In this document: piece after piece, positions 61,535 to 64,000 of the stretch | Layout of the letters: every line of letters starts with the position of its first letter | Numbering within the stretch: position 1 is the stretch's first letter | NCBI GenBank assembly: GCA_002786385.1 | Contig: PGCN01000016.1 | Location: 124,001-188,000 of the forward strand | Source of the DNA: Flavobacterium sp. FEMGT703F | GTDB taxonomy: Bacteria > Bacteroidota > Bacteroidia > Flavobacteriales > Flavobacteriaceae | Length of the DNA stretch: 64,000 bases | Direction: 5' to 3' | Notes under the pieces: generated by a model | What the model was told of the DNA's origin: nothing | Database searches by the model: none | The model's input: the letters and a program-made list of their open reading frames with translations, nothing else | Made by a program: the position numbers and the translations under genes

Positions 61535-62320
61535 TTAGGAAAACAGTTCTTTATAAAGAATGATGAAAGCCATGAGTAAGATAAATAATCCGAATATTTT
61601 TTTTAATAATTTTTCATTGATAAACTTCTGAAGATAAAGGCCAATGAATATTCCTAAAATGGAAAAAGCACTAAAGCTTAACAGAAACAACCAATCAATT
61701 TCAATGTTCTGTAAATCGCCTGAAAAACCGATTAAGGAATTTATAGTAATCACCAAAAGCGAAGTGGCTATGGCTTTTTTGATGGTCAGTCGGGCTAGTT
61801 TAGTTAAGGCAGGTACAATTAAAAACCCACCACCGGCTCCAATTAAACCGATTAAAACACCTACGAAGAAAAGTTGAACTATGGTTCCGTATTTATTCGT
61901 GATCTCTGGTACAGGATTGTCTTTTTTGCTTTTCAGCATGGCAATGGCAGCCCAAAACATTACTATGGCAAAAAGGACCATAAGGAAAGTAGCTTTGGTC
62001 AATTGTAATGAGGCAAAATAAAATACCGGATCCGGAATTTCAGGAACCAAATACTTTCGTGTTAAGTATACACCCAACACAGAAGGTACCGCAAACCGCA
62101 AAGCACTTTTGATGTCAACCAATCCTTTGCGAAAATTTTGAATACTGCCAAATGCCGAAGTAGTCCCTACCACAAAAAGGGAATAAGCTGTGGCAATTAT
62201 CGGATTCAATTGCAGTACATAAACCAGTACAGGGACAGTCAGTATAGAACCACCGCCACCGGTGATGCCTAGGACTATTCCGATACAAAGAGCGCCGAGG
62301 TATCCTAAAAATTCAATCAT
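61535..62320 (-). CDS. TauE/SafE-family sulfite exporter-like permease
   Basis: 261 aa with seven to eight TM helices. GITGGGGSILTVPVLVYVL and GLIGAGGGFLIVPAL are the two glycine-rich repeats of the family. Members are linked to export of sulfite or sulfoacetate, or to sulfur uptake. It lies upstream of the persulfide enzyme on the same strand (64 bp), probably in one unit. Confidence 0.9.
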   Translation of the reverse strand: MIEFLGYLGALCIGIVLGITGGGGSILTVPVLVYVLQLNPIIATAYSLFVVGTTSAFGSIQNFRKGLVDIKSALRFAVPSVLGVYLTRKYLVPEIPDPVFYFASLQLTKATFLMVLFAIVMFWAAIAMLKSKKDNPVPEITNKYGTIVQLFFVGVLIGLIGAGGGFLIVPALTKLARLTIKKAIATSLLVITINSLIGFSGDLQNIEIDWLFLLSFSAFSILGIFIGLYLQKFINEKLLKKIFGLFILLMAFIILYKELFS

Positions 62321-62423
62321 GTTTGTTTGATAATGACCGAGTAAAAATAGTGTTTTTAATTCAAAAGTGTTGCTGTTTTTTGTGTGGTAAATTTCTGTAA
62401 CATCTTTTTAAAAAGTAAGATTT

Positions 62424-62509
62424 TATCTTTGAAAAGATTAACTCAGTCATTAAACTAATCATAAAATGTAGATTTTCACTTTTTTACAGTTTTCATATCG
62501 ATAAATTTG
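62424..62509 (+). promoter_or_regulatory. Two candidate -7 boxes before the endonuclease gene
   Basis: TATCTTTG (62424-62431) and TAAATTTG (62502-62509) both match TAnnTTTG. The latter is 16 bp before the ATG at 62526. Confidence 0.35.
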
Positions 62510-62525
62510 AGCAAAATTTCAGTTA

Positions 62526-64000
62526 ATGTTCAAAAAAATATTGTGCTATCTATTGGTGCTGTCCACATCAATGATAGAAGCTCAGGTGATTATCAACGAA
62601 TTCGATTCGGATAATCCCAGTACCGATGATAAGGAATTTATCGAATTAAAATCGGCTACCCCTAACTTTTCACTTGACGGTTATGTATTGGTGTTTTTTA
62701 ACGGTACCGGTTCGTTAGCCGATAAGAGTTATTATACCATCAGTTTAAACGGTTTGACTACCGATGTGAATGGTTTGGTTCTTATTGGCAACAATTTAGT
62801 TTCTCCTGTCCCTGAACGTATTTTTACCAATAGTTCCATTCAAAATGGTCCTGATGGTGTAGGCTTGTATCTGGGTTCTACATCTGATTTTCCGGCCGGT
62901 ACAACAGCCACCACGGTTAATTTGATAGATGCTTTAGTGCATTCTAATAACAATACACTAGTACCTTCTTTACAAGCTTTGTTAGGGGTTACTACTCAGG
63001 TTAATGAAAATGCCAACGGTTCAGGAACAACGCAATCCATCCAACGCAAATCCGATGGTACTTGGGAAGTAAAAGCACCAACACCTGGTGTAAATAATGA
63101 TGGTAGCGGTTTTATTTATAATGGCATTACGATTACGGTTAATACCAATCACAAAAACGAAGGCGATAGTTTTTCAATTACATTTACTTCCGATAGTGTT
63201 GTTTCGTCGGCGTTGAATTTTACTTTTTCATTGAACAACAGTGGTTTTACTACAGCTGATTTTACCGGTAATACTTCAGTTTCCATTCCGGCCGGCTCCA
63301 ATAGTTTTTCTACTACTATTACCCTTACAGATGATACTTTGGATGAAGGTGATGAAGTGCTGAAAATCAAATTCGGCGCTTTGCCTTCAGGTTTTAATCG
63401 CCGCAATGACAATATTGAAATCAGAGTAGTAGACAATGATTTTACGACTTTACCATTCGGCACACCATTGAATCCTACCTATGGCAATGTTAGTAGTACT
63501 GCGCCAGCCGGATATTATGATAGTTTAGAAGGACTATCGGGAGCCGCTTTGAAGCAAGCTTTGCAGAATATTATTGCCAATCCCGCTGTAGTCAGAGCGC
63601 ACAATTATGGTGACGTAACTGATATTTTAAAAGTAGCCGATCAAAATCCGCTCAACAGCAATCAGGTTTGGTTGATGTATGTGGAAACACCGCGTGCTAA
63701 ATTAGATTTCCAAACCACTTCCAGTAATGTAGGTTCTTGGAACAGAGAGCATATTTATCCTCAATCTCGTGGCGGTTTTGCCAATGCTACCGATGATATT
63801 CCTGATGGCATTAATGTATGGTTGCCTACCAATGCTGATGATATTGCCACCGGTCACGGTGATGCCCATCATATTCGTGCCGAAGACGGTCCGGAAAACA
63901 CCTCCAGAAGCAATCGCGATTACGGTTTAACCGGATATAACGGTCCTGTTGGTAATCAAGGTTCTTGGAAAGGCGATGTGGCGCGCTCTGTTTTTTACAT
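62526..64000 (+). CDS. Secreted endonuclease I protein with lamin-tail and Calx-beta domains (3' end cut)
   Basis: 491 codons visible, open to the window edge. Signal peptide (LLVLSTSMIEAQ). A lamin-tail domain (VIINEFDSDNPSTDDKEFIE), a Calx-beta-like region (NEGDSFSITFTS, TLTDDTLDEGDEVLKI), then an endonuclease I domain with NREHIYPQSRGG (His409). Flavobacterial members usually end in a T9SS sorting domain, which would lie beyond the window. Degrades extracellular DNA/RNA. Confidence 0.9.
   Translation, partial: MFKKILCYLLVLSTSMIEAQVIINEFDSDNPSTDDKEFIELKSATPNFSLDGYVLVFFNGTGSLADKSYYTISLNGLTTDVNGLVLIGNNLVSPVPERIFTNSSIQNGPDGVGLYLGSTSDFPAGTTATTVNLIDALVHSNNNTLVPSLQALLGVTTQVNENANGSGTTQSIQRKSDGTWEVKAPTPGVNNDGSGFIYNGITITVNTNHKNEGDSFSITFTSDSVVSSALNFTFSLNNSGFTTADFTGNTSVSIPAGSNSFSTTITLTDDTLDEGDEVLKIKFGALPSGFNRRNDNIEIRVVDNDFTTLPFGTPLNPTYGNVSSTAPAGYYDSLEGLSGAALKQALQNIIANPAVVRAHNYGDVTDILKVADQNPLNSNQVWLMYVETPRAKLDFQTTSSNVGSWNREHIYPQSRGGFANATDDIPDGINVWLPTNADDIATGHGDAHHIRAEDGPENTSRSNRDYGLTGYNGPVGNQGSWKGDVARSVFY

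Overview
The window looks like a chromosome segment of a Flavobacterium-like member of the Bacteroidota. The evidence is an AT-rich sequence, TAnnTTTG-type promoter boxes, Type IX secretion (T9SS) cargo with C-terminal sorting domains, the T9SS regulator PorX, and flavobacterial neighbourhoods such as ald-tsaE-porX and rsfS-ftsH-LUD-cdsA-psd. No similarity search was run; names rest on motifs and family knowledge.

Layout. (1) 0-3.4 kb: end of alanine dehydrogenase, tsaE, porX. (2) 3.5-14.3 kb: a Crp/Fnr-family regulator and a long plus-strand gene train (persulfide-dioxygenase/rhodanese fusion, small membrane proteins, thioredoxin, HMA protein, methyltransferase, Lys/Cys-rich peptide, TolC/HlyD/RND efflux pump, GlnB-like protein). 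FNR-like TGAT-N4-ATCA palindromes lie before the regulator and before the train. This resembles a reactive-sulfur or thiol-stress module. A second copy of the fusion enzyme with a TauE-like exporter sits at 60-62.3 kb. (3) 14.3-35.5 kb: housekeeping and conserved flavobacterial genes (M13 peptidase, lipoprotein SOD, ACBP, phospholipid synthesis, ftsH, rsfS, birA, a TPR-kinase/LuxR two-component pair, a DUF1800/DUF1501 operon, aminotransferase, LpxL-like acyltransferase, rhomboid, SIMPL protein).

(4) 35.6-58.1 kb: the most unusual part, a visibly more GC-rich island. From a divergent centre at about 54.1-54.4 kb, a leftward arm carries a LytTR response regulator, a Pro-rich small membrane protein, a large T9SS cargo protein, an OmpA/TSP3 outer-membrane protein, a 160-aa protein without signal peptide, three modular fibre-like proteins (73-aa repeats plus C1q-like modules; an endosialidase-chaperone protein; a YadA-head plus C1q-like protein), an SGNH esterase and two small T9SS proteins. 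The rightward arm carries a TPR histidine kinase and an AraC-type response regulator. Both arms end in the same two-gene module: a two-TM PH-like protein followed by a DUF4406-like protein. Three promoters in the island share one geometry: a TAnnTTTG-like box, a 29-bp gap, then 13-bp ACCGTnnnTAACA-type elements repeated every 21 bp, the pattern expected of a LytTR regulator. I propose that this is a LytTR-controlled surface-fibre system bounded by paired signalling modules. That function is inference.

(5) 58.1-64 kb: tRNA-Tyr with a duplicated 3' end, a frameshifted DUF4369-TlpA gene (A9 tract), the second persulfide enzyme with TauE, and the start of a secreted endonuclease I protein.
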